From assembly GCF_025464955.1 (NCBI RefSeq), contig NZ_JAODNM010000179.1, forward strand, positions 1-59,629: a DNA stretch of 59,629 bases. The letters are read 5' to 3'. The notes under the pieces are model-generated. The model was not told the origin of the DNA, did not search any database, and saw only the letters and a program-made list of their open reading frames with translations. Both the position numbers and the translations under genes were made by a program. Below, piece after piece: positions 44,324 to 53,797 of this stretch. The DNA comes from Amycolatopsis sp. (GTDB lineage Bacteria > Actinomycetota > Actinomycetes > Mycobacteriales > Pseudonocardiaceae). Position 1 is the stretch's first letter. Every line of letters begins with the position of its first letter.

Positions 44324-45243
44324 CGCAGGACAAGCTGGACGGAGTCATCGTGGCCGCGGCGCTGCCGTACGCAGAAGACGCGAGCGCGCCGGCCGGATTG
44401 CGAGTCGACTTCGACCGGTATGCGGAGCACTGCCGGTGGCTGGTCGAGAACGGCTGCCGCGGTGTCGGGCCCAACGGCTCGCTCGGCGAGTACTCGTCAC
44501 TGTCCGAAGAGGAACGTCGTGCGGTCGCATGCACCGCGATCGAAGCCGTCGGGGAGGACGGGATCGTCGTCGTCGGGGTCCACGGGCCTGGCGCGCACCA
44601 GGCGCGGGCGTGGACGGAGAAGGCCGCCGAGGATGGCGCGCACGGGGTGCTCTGCCTGCCGCCGACGATGTACCGCGCCAATATCGCGGAGGTCATCCAC
44701 CACTACGAACAGGTCGCGAGCGTCGGCCTGCCGGTGATGGTCTACAACAACCCGTTCGACACCAAGGTCGACCTGACCCCGCAGGTACTCGCCGAGCTCG
44801 CGCAGCTCGACAACGTCGTCGCGGTCAAGGAGTTCTCCGGGGACGTCCGGCGCGTGCTGGAGATCCGCGAGCTGGCGCCGGGCCTCACGGTGGTGGCCGG
44901 GGCGGACGACGTCGTGCTGGAGTCGCTGATGATGGGTGCCGGGGGTTGGTTCGCGGGCTTCCCGAATGTGTTCCCCGCCGAGTCCGCGCTGCTGTACTCC
45001 CTTGCCAGGGAAGGAAAGTTCGCCGAGGCAAAGGCGTTGTACGAACCGCTGGTGGCGGCGTTCCGGTGGGATTCGCGGACGGAGTTCGTGCAGGCGATCA
45101 AGCGTGGGATGGAGCTGGTCGGCCGGTTCGGCGGGCCGTGCCGACCGCCGCGCGGGCCGCTGAGCGCCGAGAAGCTGGCCAGCTTGGACGCCGACATGCG
45201 CCGCGCGATGGACTACCTCGCCGAGCATTCCGTGGCCGCCTGA
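44320..45243 (+). CDS. DHDPS-family enzyme, probable pyrroline-4-hydroxy-2-carboxylate deaminase
   Basis: The 307-residue enzyme has the class I aldolase fold of the dihydrodipicolinate synthase family. The Schiff-base lysine is near residue 170 in VVAVKEFSGD, the Tyr lies in VMVYNNPFD, and the substrate-binding GPNGSLGEYSSLSEEE replaces the GTTGE of true DHDPS. In hydroxyproline pathways the family member LhpC/HypD deaminates pyrroline-4-hydroxy-2-carboxylate to alpha-ketoglutarate semialdehyde. Overlaps on both sides place it in this pathway. A direct lysine-biosynthesis role is unlikely given the context. Confidence 0.82.
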   Translation: MTQDKLDGVIVAAALPYAEDASAPAGLRVDFDRYAEHCRWLVENGCRGVGPNGSLGEYSSLSEEERRAVACTAIEAVGEDGIVVVGVHGPGAHQARAWTEKAAEDGAHGVLCLPPTMYRANIAEVIHHYEQVASVGLPVMVYNNPFDTKVDLTPQVLAELAQLDNVVAVKEFSGDVRRVLEIRELAPGLTVVAGADDVVLESLMMGAGGWFAGFPNVFPAESALLYSLAREGKFAEAKALYEPLVAAFRWDSRTEFVQAIKRGMELVGRFGGPCRPPRGPLSAEKLASLDADMRRAMDYLAEHSVAA

Positions 45244-45244
45244 C

Positions 45245-46246
45245 ATGCGCGCGGCGAGGTACTTCAGCGCGGTCGACTCCCACACCGAAGGCATGCCGAC
45301 CAGGGTGATCACCGGCGGTGTCGGCGCGATTCCGGGCGACACCATGGCCGAACGGCGCCGGTACTTCATCGACCACCTCGACCACCTGCGGGAGCTACTG
45401 GTGAACGAGCCGCGCGGGCACGCGGCGATGAGCGGCGCGATCCTGCAACCCCCGACCAGGGCGGACGCCGACTGGGGCGTGCTCTACATCGAGGTCTCCG
45501 GGGTGCTGCCGATGTGCGGGCACGGCACCATCGGCGTGGCCACGGTCCTCGTCGAAACCGGGATGGTCGAAGTGACCGAGCCGGTGACCGAGGTTCGGCT
45601 CGACACCCCGGCCGGACTCGTGGTCGCCGCTGTCGCCGTCGAGGACGGCCGCGCGAAAGGGGTGACGATCCAGAACGTCCCGTCGTTCGCGCTCGAACTC
45701 GATGCCACAGTGGACGTACCAGGGCTCGGAAAAGTGCGCTATGACATGGCCTACGGCGGAAACTTCTATGCCATCCTGCCGATCGAGGACCTGGGAATAG
45801 GCTTCGCCAAGTCCGAAAAGGACCGGATGCTGGCCGCCGGACTGTCCATCATGGAAGTCATCAACGAGCGGAACCGGCCGGTGCACCCGGTGGACACCGG
45901 CATCGGCGGCTGCAAGCACGTCCAGCTCGTCGCGCCGGGTGCCGACGGGGGTGACGCCCGCAACGCGATGGTGATCAGCCCTGGCTGGTTCGACCGTTCT
46001 CCTTGCGGCACCGGCACTTCCGCGCGGATGGCGCAACTGCACGCGCGGGATGAGCTGGCGCTGGGGGAGGACTTCGTGAACGAGTCGCTGCTCGGCACCA
46101 GGTTCACCGGCCGGCTGATCGAGGAGACTTCGGTCGGTAGCGTGCCGGCCGTGGTGCCGACGGTGACCGGTCGCGCCTGGATCACCGGCATGGGCCAGTA
46201 TCTGCTGGACCCGACCGATCCGTTCCCGCGCGGGTTCACGCTGTGA
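45245..46246 (+). CDS. 4-hydroxyproline 2-epimerase (proline racemase family)
   Basis: The 333-residue enzyme has both catalytic cysteines of proline-racemase epimerases: Cys91 in PMCGHGTIG and Cys254 in SPCGTGTSARM. Having two cysteines, with neither replaced by threonine, argues for epimerase rather than 3-hydroxyproline dehydratase. It would convert trans-4-hydroxy-L-proline to cis-4-hydroxy-D-proline, the first step. It begins one base after the deaminase stop, so translation is probably coupled. Confidence 0.9.
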   Translation: MRAARYFSAVDSHTEGMPTRVITGGVGAIPGDTMAERRRYFIDHLDHLRELLVNEPRGHAAMSGAILQPPTRADADWGVLYIEVSGVLPMCGHGTIGVATVLVETGMVEVTEPVTEVRLDTPAGLVVAAVAVEDGRAKGVTIQNVPSFALELDATVDVPGLGKVRYDMAYGGNFYAILPIEDLGIGFAKSEKDRMLAAGLSIMEVINERNRPVHPVDTGIGGCKHVQLVAPGADGGDARNAMVISPGWFDRSPCGTGTSARMAQLHARDELALGEDFVNESLLGTRFTGRLIEETSVGSVPAVVPTVTGRAWITGMGQYLLDPTDPFPRGFTL

Positions 46247-46307
46247 GCGGAACTGTCGGACCCGCGGGTTATGGTCGAAGGCGATTCGCGAAGGAAGGGG
46301 TTGCGGG

Positions 46308-47732
46308 ATGACTGAGGTCCGACCGGCGAGACGGGATCCGAGCAGGCTGATCGAGGCCACCGGGTTCCGCGAGTTCGTCCAAAGCGGGTGGGGTCCAGCC
46401 GATCGCGCGGTGCGCTTGCCCGCCGGAGCGGCCAAGGCGGCCGAGGCGCATCGCCGACGGCTGAGCGAGGCACTGCCCGGCCGGCGGATCGCCGTCGCCG
46501 CGGGCCACGCGCCCGTCCGCGCGAACGACAACGACTACGGCTTCCGGCCGGACAGCGACTTCTCGTGGCTGACAGGTTGCCATGCCGAGGGTGCCGTACT
46601 CGTCATGCGCCCGGTCGACGGAGGGCATGACGCCGAGCTGTTCCTGCGCGAGCCGGCGGGCGCCACGGAGGTGGACTTCTTCGCCAATGCGCGTGACGGA
46701 GAGCTGTGGATCGGGCCGTCGCCGGGCTTGGCGGAATGGTCCGACGCAGTGGAGCTGCCCTGCCGCTCGCTCGATGACCTGCCGAAGGTCTTGCGCGGCC
46801 GGATCCCGGCGATCCTGGCCACCGCAAACCTCGATCCGCTGCTCGACGCGCTGGTGCCCGGCGCTCCCGCGGGGGAGCTGCAGCGCACGCTGTCCGAGCT
46901 GCGCAGGATCAAGGACGACTGGGAGATCGGGGAGCTTCGGCGAGCGGTCGATGCCACGATCCTCGCGTTCGGTGACGTCGCGGCGGAGCTGCCCACGGCG
47001 ATCGCGGGCGGCGGCGAGCGCTGGCTGGAAGGGACGTTCGACCGGCGTGCCAGGACCGAGGGCAACGGCGTCGGCTACGCGTCCATCGTCGCTGCCGGGC
47101 CGCACGCGCCGGTCCTGCACTGGACTCGCAACAACGGCCCGGTCGACGCCGAGGCCGTGCTGCTGCTGGATGCCGGCGTCGAGGTCGACACCCTCTACAC
47201 GGCCGACGTGACCAGGACGCTTCCGGTGACAGGCGAGTACAGCCCGGCGCAGCGCAAGGTCTACGACCTGGTGCTCACGGCCCATCACGCCGCACTGGCC
47301 GCGGTTCGGCCTGGCGCGCAGTACCTGGACTTCCACCGGGCGGCCATGCGGGTGCTCGCCGAGGGCCTGTACGACTGGGGCCTGCTGCCGGTCTCGCCGG
47401 GCGAGGCGCTGGAGTCGGCCAACCAGCACCACCGGCGGTACATCGTCTGCGGTGTCGGCCATTTCCTGGGTCTCGACGTGCACGACTGCGCCCATTCGAG
47501 CGCACCCGCCTATCACGAGGGCAAGCTCGAGCCGGGGATGACGTTGGCCGTGGAACCCGGGCTCTACTTCCACCCGAACGACCTGACCGTGCCACCGGAG
47601 CTGAGGGGGATCGGGGTCCGCATCGAGGATGACGTTCTCGTGACCACCGAAGGAATCGACATCCTGTCGGCCGCGCTGCCGATCGAACCCGACGCCGTGG
47701 CGCAGTGGGTCCGATCGGCAGCGAGACACTAG
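46308..47732 (+). CDS. Xaa-Pro aminopeptidase (PepP, M24B type)
   Basis: The 474-residue enzyme has the creatinase-like N-terminal domain and a C-terminal pita-bread domain. The metal ligands are visible: Asp in LLLDAGVEVDTLYTAD, His in GVGHFLGLDVHD, Glu in TLAVEPGLYF and Glu in IRVRIEDDVLVT-like GVRIEDDVLV. It removes an N-terminal residue preceding proline or hydroxyproline. Its location behind the epimerase links it to breakdown of hydroxyproline-containing peptides, for example collagen-derived or plant cell-wall peptides. It starts at ATG 46308 after GGAAGG. Confidence 0.9.
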   Translation: MTEVRPARRDPSRLIEATGFREFVQSGWGPADRAVRLPAGAAKAAEAHRRRLSEALPGRRIAVAAGHAPVRANDNDYGFRPDSDFSWLTGCHAEGAVLVMRPVDGGHDAELFLREPAGATEVDFFANARDGELWIGPSPGLAEWSDAVELPCRSLDDLPKVLRGRIPAILATANLDPLLDALVPGAPAGELQRTLSELRRIKDDWEIGELRRAVDATILAFGDVAAELPTAIAGGGERWLEGTFDRRARTEGNGVGYASIVAAGPHAPVLHWTRNNGPVDAEAVLLLDAGVEVDTLYTADVTRTLPVTGEYSPAQRKVYDLVLTAHHAALAAVRPGAQYLDFHRAAMRVLAEGLYDWGLLPVSPGEALESANQHHRRYIVCGVGHFLGLDVHDCAHSSAPAYHEGKLEPGMTLAVEPGLYFHPNDLTVPPELRGIGVRIEDDVLVTTEGIDILSAALPIEPDAVAQWVRSAARH

Positions 47733-47733
47733 G

Positions 47734-49173
47734 TCAGAACTTGCCGAGCCCGTGGGGTGAGCCGAGCCCGGTGGGGCCGTCCCAGCCAGGACCTGCCTGG
47801 CACACCTTCGCGCCCCAGCCCAGTTTCTGACAGGTGTCCGGAGATCCGCCGTCGGTGGTGACGTCGTGGAAGGCGGAGGCCGGAGCGTGGTACAGCGCGC
47901 TCGGGCCGACCGCGCCGACCGTGTGCCCGCTGCCGCGGACGTACCAGGCCGCCGTGAACGGTGACGACGCGCTGGTGCCGCCGCTGACGATCCAGTTCTG
48001 CGGTTTGCCGGTGAACGGCGCGTAGGTGTCGTACACCGCGGGCCCGCTCGCCGGGTCGGCGATGGCGGAGACGTCGGTCGACGCTCGGTGCCCGCCGCAG
48101 TTCGCGGCGATCGAGGCGGGCTGACCGGCCCCGGGCGGCATCGTCAGGGCGCATTCGCCGGTCAGGTTGTGCCACGCCTTCTCGGTGAACTGTGTCCGGG
48201 CCGCGTCGACGGGCTTCAACGACGTGCCGCCGACACCGACGGCCCACGGCAGGTCCGCCGGCCAGGTGTAGAACGTCTTGTCGTCGGCGGGTTTGTTCGC
48301 AGCACCCGCAGCACCCGCAGCACCCGCAGCACCCGCAGCGTTCGCTTTGGTCTTCGCGGCCGAGTCGTCGCTGCTGACGTCGCCGATCGAGGCGAACAGC
48401 GGCACGCCCGGGTGGAACACGGCCTTGCTGTAGGTCGCGTCGACCGTCGAGGACTCGAGGCCCAAGATGTCGCTGAGGCTGACGGCGTTGGCGCCCAGCC
48501 GGACAGCGGTCTGGTACGCGGTGGCGTAGTCGACCGCCTTCCCGTCCGGATCCGGCTCGCCGGTCGCGTCGATGTCGGGCGTCTGCACCACCATGATGCG
48601 GCAGTCCGGGCAGGCCGCCGACGCCATGTCGACGTCCAGCGAGGTCTCGACGGCCCAGTGCTCTTCGGACTCCTTGAACTCGTCAGTCGTCCCCGGCGTC
48701 ACCGGTGGCCCGCCGTGGAAGTCGGTGATCTTGAGACACCCGTTGGCCGTCGTGCACGCGGGCAACCCGTATTGCTTCCGATAGGTCGCCAGATCGGATT
48801 CCAGGTGCGTGTTCGCTCCGGCGCTGATGAGCGCGATCGTGCCTTTCGTCCCGACCGACGCCGGCGGCAGGGAGTACGCCCTCGCGAGGTCCGTCGCTCC
48901 GAGCCCGACCGGAGTGGTCGTCGAGAGCACAGCGTCCGAGCCCGGGCTTGTGGTCACGACGTCCGCGTGACAGCCCGACGCGCACATGGTCCGGACTCCG
49001 TGCGTACCGAGCAGTGTCCCGTTACGCACCTGGGCCTGCAGGTTCGCGAGGTCCCGCGCGTCCGGTGAAGCCTGCGCCGGTGTGCCCGCCAGCGCCATCA
49101 CCGTCAGGACCGGTATCGCCCCGGCCAGTACCAACCCTTGCCTGCCCCGGAATCGTCCCGTGTGGAAGGACAA
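47734..49173 (-). CDS. secreted S53 (sedolisin-type) serine peptidase
   Basis: The 479-residue enzyme has a signal peptide (AGAIPVLTVMALAGTPAQA, about 35 residues), the sedolisin Glu-Asp pair in WAVETSLDVDMA, and the catalytic Ser in VSGGTSASSPFTAAW. The Asp in FASIGDVSSDDS is a likely oxyanion residue. It is a carboxyl-serine peptidase active outside the cell at acidic pH in studied relatives. A low-complexity Ala/Gly stretch at about residues 279-291 comes from a 9-base DNA tandem repeat. Its stop is one base from the convergent aminopeptidase gene. Confidence 0.85.
   Translation of the reverse strand: MSFHTGRFRGRQGLVLAGAIPVLTVMALAGTPAQASPDARDLANLQAQVRNGTLLGTHGVRTMCASGCHADVVTTSPGSDAVLSTTTPVGLGATDLARAYSLPPASVGTKGTIALISAGANTHLESDLATYRKQYGLPACTTANGCLKITDFHGGPPVTPGTTDEFKESEEHWAVETSLDVDMASAACPDCRIMVVQTPDIDATGEPDPDGKAVDYATAYQTAVRLGANAVSLSDILGLESSTVDATYSKAVFHPGVPLFASIGDVSSDDSAAKTKANAAGAAGAAGAAGAANKPADDKTFYTWPADLPWAVGVGGTSLKPVDAARTQFTEKAWHNLTGECALTMPPGAGQPASIAANCGGHRASTDVSAIADPASGPAVYDTYAPFTGKPQNWIVSGGTSASSPFTAAWYVRGSGHTVGAVGPSALYHAPASAFHDVTTDGGSPDTCQKLGWGAKVCQAGPGWDGPTGLGSPHGLGKF
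48301..48339. repeat. 9-bp in-frame tandem repeat (AGCACCCGC)
   Basis: Four consecutive perfect copies of AGCACCCGC plus a partial fifth lie inside the sedolisin gene. On the coding strand they encode a repeating Ala-Gly-Ala tract. Such repeats change copy number by slippage without breaking the frame. Confidence 0.85.
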
Positions 49174-49417
49174 CTGCGCCTCCTAGGTAAGGCGGCGGCG
49201 CCACCGCCGTCGCACGGGGCTCATCCTCGGGGGTGAATATTTGGAACCTGTATGGAAGCTGTAGTGATCCGACATCGGCCGAGCCCCGCGCCGGGCAGCC
49301 GGCCATCGAGCGCAAGGCGTTCCGCGAAGTTCATACGATGGTGCCTGTTTTTGCCGGGATCATCACCCTAACGTGTGGCGAACTCATATTTGTGGACGTT
49401 GGGGAGAGGAATCGCCC

Positions 49418-50599
49418 ATGCCCGTCAGCCGTGCTGTTCGTTGGAAGCCGCTGGCCTTACTGGCCGTCACCGTCGCAGCTGTGGCCCTTGTCCTTCAGGT
49501 GCCGAGTGCCACGGCGACCGCGCCCAGCACGGTCTCGCAGGCGATCGGGCAGCAGAACGGTGCTTCCGCGACAGTCCGGGGCTACGTCGTGGGCCAGCCG
49601 ACGGCGACGAACACCGTCGTCCGCTCCAACTACCCCGGCGATACCGCGCTCGCGCTCGCCGACACGGCCACCGAAACCAGTACCGCCCGGATGATCTACG
49701 TGCAGGTCACGGCATCCTTTCGGGCTGCGTACGGGTTGAAGACCACACCGAGCCTGCTGGGACGCCAACTCGACGTGACCGGCCCGCTCGGTGCTTACTT
49801 CGCCCATCCCGGGCTCACCTCGCCTACCGCGTTCGCCGCGGCGGGAGGTTCGCCGCCGCCCACCACGTCGACGAGCCCGACCACCGCGCCGCCGACGTCA
49901 ACCCCGGGCGGGCCCGATGACTACTACAGCGCGGCGACCGGCAAGACCGGCGCGGCGCTCAAAACCGCGCTGCACCAGATCATCAGCACCAACACCAAGA
50001 TCACCTACGACCAGGTCTGGGACGCGCTCAAGGCGACCGACCAGGACCCGAACAACGCGAACAACGTGATCTTGTTCTATACCGGCGTTTCGCAGGCCAA
50101 GAGCTCCAACGGCGGCGGCGTCGGCGACTGGAACCGGGAGCACGTCTGGGCCAAGTCCCACGGCGGCTTCGGGACTGCGACCGGCCCCGGGACCGACCTG
50201 CAGCATCTGCGTCCCGCCAACGTGGCGGTGAACGGCGAACGCGGCGACAAGGACTTCGACGACGGCGGCAGCCCGGTCGCGGACGCGCCCGGCAGTTTCA
50301 CTGACGCCGACTCCTGGGAACCGTCCGACGCCTACAAGGGCGACGTCGCGCGGATGATCTTCTACATGGCCGTGCGGTACGAAGGCGGCGACGGCTTCCC
50401 CGACCTCGAGGTCGACGACACCGTCAGCAACGGCTCGGCACCGTTCATCGGCCGCCTTTCGGTGCTGCGCCAGTGGAACGCCCAGGACCCGCCGGACGCC
50501 TTCGAGCAGCACCGCAACCAGGTCATCTACGACGTCTACCAGCACAACCGCAACCCGTTCATCGATCACCCGGAGTGGGTCAACGCGATCTGGAACTAG
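49418..50599 (+). CDS. secreted endonuclease I-type nuclease
   Basis: The 393-residue protein has a signal peptide (PLALLAVTVAAVALVLQVPSATA), an N-terminal OB-like domain (about residues 40-140), a Pro/Thr/Ser linker, and a C-terminal endonuclease I domain. The nuclease motifs are GDWNREHVWAKSHGGF (with the catalytic His), TDLQHLRPANVAVNGERGDKDF and a Glu/Asn/His-rich end. It degrades extracellular DNA or RNA, probably for nutrients or defence. The ATG at 49418 follows a GGGGAGAGGA site. Confidence 0.88.
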   Translation: MPVSRAVRWKPLALLAVTVAAVALVLQVPSATATAPSTVSQAIGQQNGASATVRGYVVGQPTATNTVVRSNYPGDTALALADTATETSTARMIYVQVTASFRAAYGLKTTPSLLGRQLDVTGPLGAYFAHPGLTSPTAFAAAGGSPPPTTSTSPTTAPPTSTPGGPDDYYSAATGKTGAALKTALHQIISTNTKITYDQVWDALKATDQDPNNANNVILFYTGVSQAKSSNGGGVGDWNREHVWAKSHGGFGTATGPGTDLQHLRPANVAVNGERGDKDFDDGGSPVADAPGSFTDADSWEPSDAYKGDVARMIFYMAVRYEGGDGFPDLEVDDTVSNGSAPFIGRLSVLRQWNAQDPPDAFEQHRNQVIYDVYQHNRNPFIDHPEWVNAIWN

Positions 50600-51104
50600 C
50601 GGGTTGGTGAAGGTCTGGTGGTGCTGGTGGTGGCGGTGTGACTGTTGGGGTTCGTGCAGGCCGTTTCGGTAGGGCAGGGACGTGGTGACGGCCTCGTTGA
50701 GTGCGCCTTACGCCGTGAAGGTGGCCTTCACGGCAGGTCACAGGGTCGCACCTGCCGGCTCAGCCGTACCAGTCACCGGACACCCACGTCCAGCGAAGCG
50801 TGGGCCTGGGCGACGAATGTCGGGAACTTGTGTGGAACCCAAAGTGATCCGGAATGCCACTTCGGGGCGCACGGGGGTAACCGGACGCGCAAGGCCGCTC
50901 CGGCTGTCCACGATGCGGGGTCGGAAGGTCGTCATGACCCCTCAGTTGTCACGGCTACGCATAACGCCCTCCTTCCGGTGCAGTTATCAACGGGTTCGTG
51001 CTGCGGGGTCAGTTGTCACGGCTGCTGCGCATGATCACACCTCCCGTGTGGGGTACCTCTTGTTGAGCGCTCTGTGCTACCGATCTTGAACGGAGTGTGA
51101 TGAG
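50600..51104. other. 505-base intergenic region with palindrome and repeats
   Basis: No convincing gene is seen. It holds a 10-bp-arm palindrome at 50712-50734 (GCCGTGAAGG, three bases, CCTTCACGGC), which may be the endonuclease terminator or a repeated intergenic element. It also holds a 15-base direct repeat, TCAGTTGTCACGGCT, at 50942-50956 and 51009-51023. Bases 50620-50645 resemble the 3' end of the ORF at 58736 (Val/Leu-rich tail, then CTGYTGGGG). Two overlapping ORFs in this stretch lack coding character. Confidence 0.5.
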
Positions 51105-52475
51105 ATGGTCCTCGGGTCCACGTCACACTCAGGGACACACGATGAGCACACGAACGTCATGATTATGCGGAAGAAGACCTCGTCCCGCGCACTCGCGGCC
51201 TCGGTTCGTGACACGATCGTCTCACCGCGGCGCTGGGCCTTGAGCGCCCAAAGCGCCCGCGTCGTCGCGTACAGCCTGGGTATCGAAGCCGTCGCGCTGG
51301 TGCTGACCGGTTACCTGCTGGCGACGACGCCGCCGCGAGTCGGCGCGGTCGTCATGCTCGGCGTGTTGATCGCCATGGCGGTCCTGCAGGCCGAGCTGAA
51401 CCGGCAGGTCGAGCGGACTCGACGCCGGGTGTCGGGGATGGCGCACATCAACATGACCTCGGTGTGGATCTTCGCCGGGGTTCTGCTGCTGCCCGCCGCG
51501 TTCGCCGCGGTGCTGACCATGGTGCTGTATCTGCACCTCGCTTTGCGCAGTTGGTACCGGCTTCACCGCGTCCCGGCCTGGCGCACCATCAGTAACACCT
51601 CGATTCTCGTGATGACCTGCTACGCGTCCAAAAGCGTCCTCGTCGGGACCGGAGTCGAAGACATCCACGTTGCCATTGCGCGCGGGTGGGCAGGGGCGGC
51701 CGCCGTCGTCGCGGCACTTCTGACCCACTTCGTGGTGAACGCGATCCTGGTGCTTCCTGCCCGTGCGCGGCCGGGTCGCACGCTGACCGAGTTGTTCGGC
51801 GGGTGGGCCGACAACGGACTCGAAGTCGCGACCTTGTGTCTGGCCGTGCTCAACGCGCTCGCGCTGGCCACCTTGCCAGGGCTGGCTCTTCTCGTTCTTC
51901 CGCCATTGCTGATCCTGCAGCGCGCGGCGTTGGTCAAGCAGTTGGAACAGGCTGCCATCCGCGACGACAAGACCGGACTACTCAACACCACCGGCTGGCA
52001 CGAGTTGGCCGAGCGGACCCTGATCGAAGCCGAGCAGGTCCGGGCGACGTTCGGTCTGCTGATGATCGACCTCGACCATTTCAAACGCATCAACGACACC
52101 TACGGGCATCTCGCCGGCGACACCGTCCTCCGGAAAGTGGCGGACACGATCACCTCGGCGGTCCGAGGCCACAACGACGCGGTCGGACGCTTCGGTGGCG
52201 AAGAATTCGTCGTGCTTCTGCCCGACGTCGCGACCCAACATGACGTCGGAGCCATCGCCGAACGGATCCGCCATGCGATCACCACGCTCGCCGTCGACGT
52301 CGGCGAACAACCAGCGGTGCAGACCATCACCGGGTTGTCCGCCTCGATCGGCGCCGCGATGTATCCGTCGGCCGGTACCGCCGTCCAGCGCCTCATCGAC
52401 GCTGCCGACACCGCGCTGTACCACGCCAAGGCCAACGGGCGGAACAGAATCGTTCACATCGCCGACCTCGCCTGA
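51105..52475 (+). CDS. membrane-bound GGDEF protein (diguanylate cyclase)
   Basis: The 456-residue protein has about six transmembrane helices (residues about 48-285). A cytoplasmic GGDEF domain follows, beginning AIRDDKTGLLNTTGWHELAERTL. Its active-site motif is GGEEF in VGRFGGEEFVVLLPD near residue 361, and an RxxD-like I-site is not obvious upstream of it. It should make cyclic di-GMP, which in actinomycetes controls development through BldD. The start ATG 51105 follows a GGAGTGTGATGAG site; a later ATG at 51159 is possible. Confidence 0.88.
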   Translation: MVLGSTSHSGTHDEHTNVMIMRKKTSSRALAASVRDTIVSPRRWALSAQSARVVAYSLGIEAVALVLTGYLLATTPPRVGAVVMLGVLIAMAVLQAELNRQVERTRRRVSGMAHINMTSVWIFAGVLLLPAAFAAVLTMVLYLHLALRSWYRLHRVPAWRTISNTSILVMTCYASKSVLVGTGVEDIHVAIARGWAGAAAVVAALLTHFVVNAILVLPARARPGRTLTELFGGWADNGLEVATLCLAVLNALALATLPGLALLVLPPLLILQRAALVKQLEQAAIRDDKTGLLNTTGWHELAERTLIEAEQVRATFGLLMIDLDHFKRINDTYGHLAGDTVLRKVADTITSAVRGHNDAVGRFGGEEFVVLLPDVATQHDVGAIAERIRHAITTLAVDVGEQPAVQTITGLSASIGAAMYPSAGTAVQRLIDAADTALYHAKANGRNRIVHIADLA

Positions 52476-52590
52476 GCGTGAACTGAGCGATCTGTTCTGA
52501 ACTTGTTCTGTCCTGCAGAATTAGAGGGTAATTACCGAACAAGCCGCGTTAGAGTTCTCACCAACATCCACAGACCCGAAAGGGATCAGT

Positions 52591-53067
52591 ATGAAGCGCA
52601 TTGCTGCGCTCGCGGTATCCGCCGGCCTGATGTTCGTCGGAGTCAGTGCCACTGCCGCCGCCGACCAATCGCCCATCACGTTCTATCCGCTACCTGGGCC
52701 GACCGCGGGAAATCTTCCCTTGTCGGAGAGCGCGCGGGTCGGGGGGTTTCTCTACCTCTCTGGCCAAATCGGTAATACGCAACCTGGGGTGGCGGTGGTT
52801 TCCGGCGGGGTCGTTCCCGAAGCGCGGCAGGTGATGGACAATATCCAGAAATCCCTCGCCGCCCGCAGGCTCACGATGTCGGATGTCTTCAAATGCGACG
52901 TGATGTTGACTGACATCAGTACCGCCGCGGACTTCAACTCGGTGTATCAACAGTACTTCAAGCCGGGATCGTTTCCGGCACGCAGTGCCATGGGAGTCAC
53001 CGGACTGGCTTTCGGTGCTCATGTCGAGGTCGAGTGCATCGCCGTCTACCCGGGTTACTCGAGGTAG
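52591..53067 (+). CDS. exported RidA-like (YjgF/YER057c) protein
   Basis: The 158-residue protein is a RidA family member with the segments LYLSGQIGNTQPG, VVPEARQVMDNIQKSL and VFKCDVMLTDISTAADFNSVYQQYF. The conserved RidA arginine lies in FPARSAMGV. Cytosolic RidA hydrolyses reactive enamines and imines. Unusually, this one begins with a signal peptide (MKRIAALAVSAGLMFVGVSATAAA), implying export or periplasmic action. A CGAAAGGGATCA site precedes the ATG. It is 44 bases upstream of a membrane protein gene. Confidence 0.85.
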   Translation: MKRIAALAVSAGLMFVGVSATAAADQSPITFYPLPGPTAGNLPLSESARVGGFLYLSGQIGNTQPGVAVVSGGVVPEARQVMDNIQKSLAARRLTMSDVFKCDVMLTDISTAADFNSVYQQYFKPGSFPARSAMGVTGLAFGAHVEVECIAVYPGYSR

Positions 53068-53111
53068 CGCAGTTTTCCGCCGGGTACTCCCATTAGCAAA
53101 GGAAATCCGAC

Positions 53112-53717
53112 ATGGCCACCCTCGGTTCTTCCCTCGCCCCAACGTCGAGCACGCTCGCGCTCAGTGAGATCCGGCCGGACAAAGACTGGTTCCGCTTCTC
53201 GGGTCGCCACCCGCTGGCCGCCCTGCTCGTGACCGGGTTCGTCGCCACCCAGACGACGACCATGATCGGCTTCTTCATGCCGGTCATCGGTCTGCCGGTG
53301 CTGAACTGGCCGCTCGACAACGGTCATATCGGCGCGCCGGGCACGGCCGCGGGTAGTGCGGGGCAGTACTTCGTGGGGCAGTTCATGCACTACCTCAACG
53401 GATTCGCGTTCATCCTGATCTTCGCGCTGCTGGCGTATTCCAAACTCCCGTTCCGGGACACGAACTTGGGCAACTTCCTCAAGGCGCAGGCGTTCTGCGT
53501 GATCCTCAGCATCATCAGCGCAGGCTTCCTCGTCCCCCTGATCTACAGCCCCGGCAAGGGAATGGGGTTCTTCTCGTTCGGGCACGGCTGGAAGCTTCCG
53601 TTCGCCATCCTGCTCTGGCACCTCATCTTCGGTCTCCACATCGCCGCGCTCTACAACCCCGGCCGCGTGCGCCGGTTGCAGCTGGAAGACCGGGCCGCGG
53701 CCGATGCGGCCGGCTGA
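53112..53717 (+). CDS. membrane protein of unknown function
   Basis: The 201-residue protein has four hydrophobic segments: about residues 35-58 (LAALLVTGFVATQTTTMIGFF), 92-112, 122-145 and 158-175. The N-terminus is cytoplasmic-looking. No motif for a known family is recognised; the FW/RF-containing N-terminus and GHGWKLP segment might be family marks. It follows the exported RidA gene at 44 bases with a GGAAA site, suggesting a two-gene unit. Confidence 0.65.
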   Translation: MATLGSSLAPTSSTLALSEIRPDKDWFRFSGRHPLAALLVTGFVATQTTTMIGFFMPVIGLPVLNWPLDNGHIGAPGTAAGSAGQYFVGQFMHYLNGFAFILIFALLAYSKLPFRDTNLGNFLKAQAFCVILSIISAGFLVPLIYSPGKGMGFFSFGHGWKLPFAILLWHLIFGLHIAALYNPGRVRRLQLEDRAAADAAG

Positions 53718-53797
53718 TGCGGACACCAGCGCAGAACAGGCAGTGGTGTGGTCGGCCAGGTGAACCTGCAGGCCGACCACACCACTGCCGGAGACGA

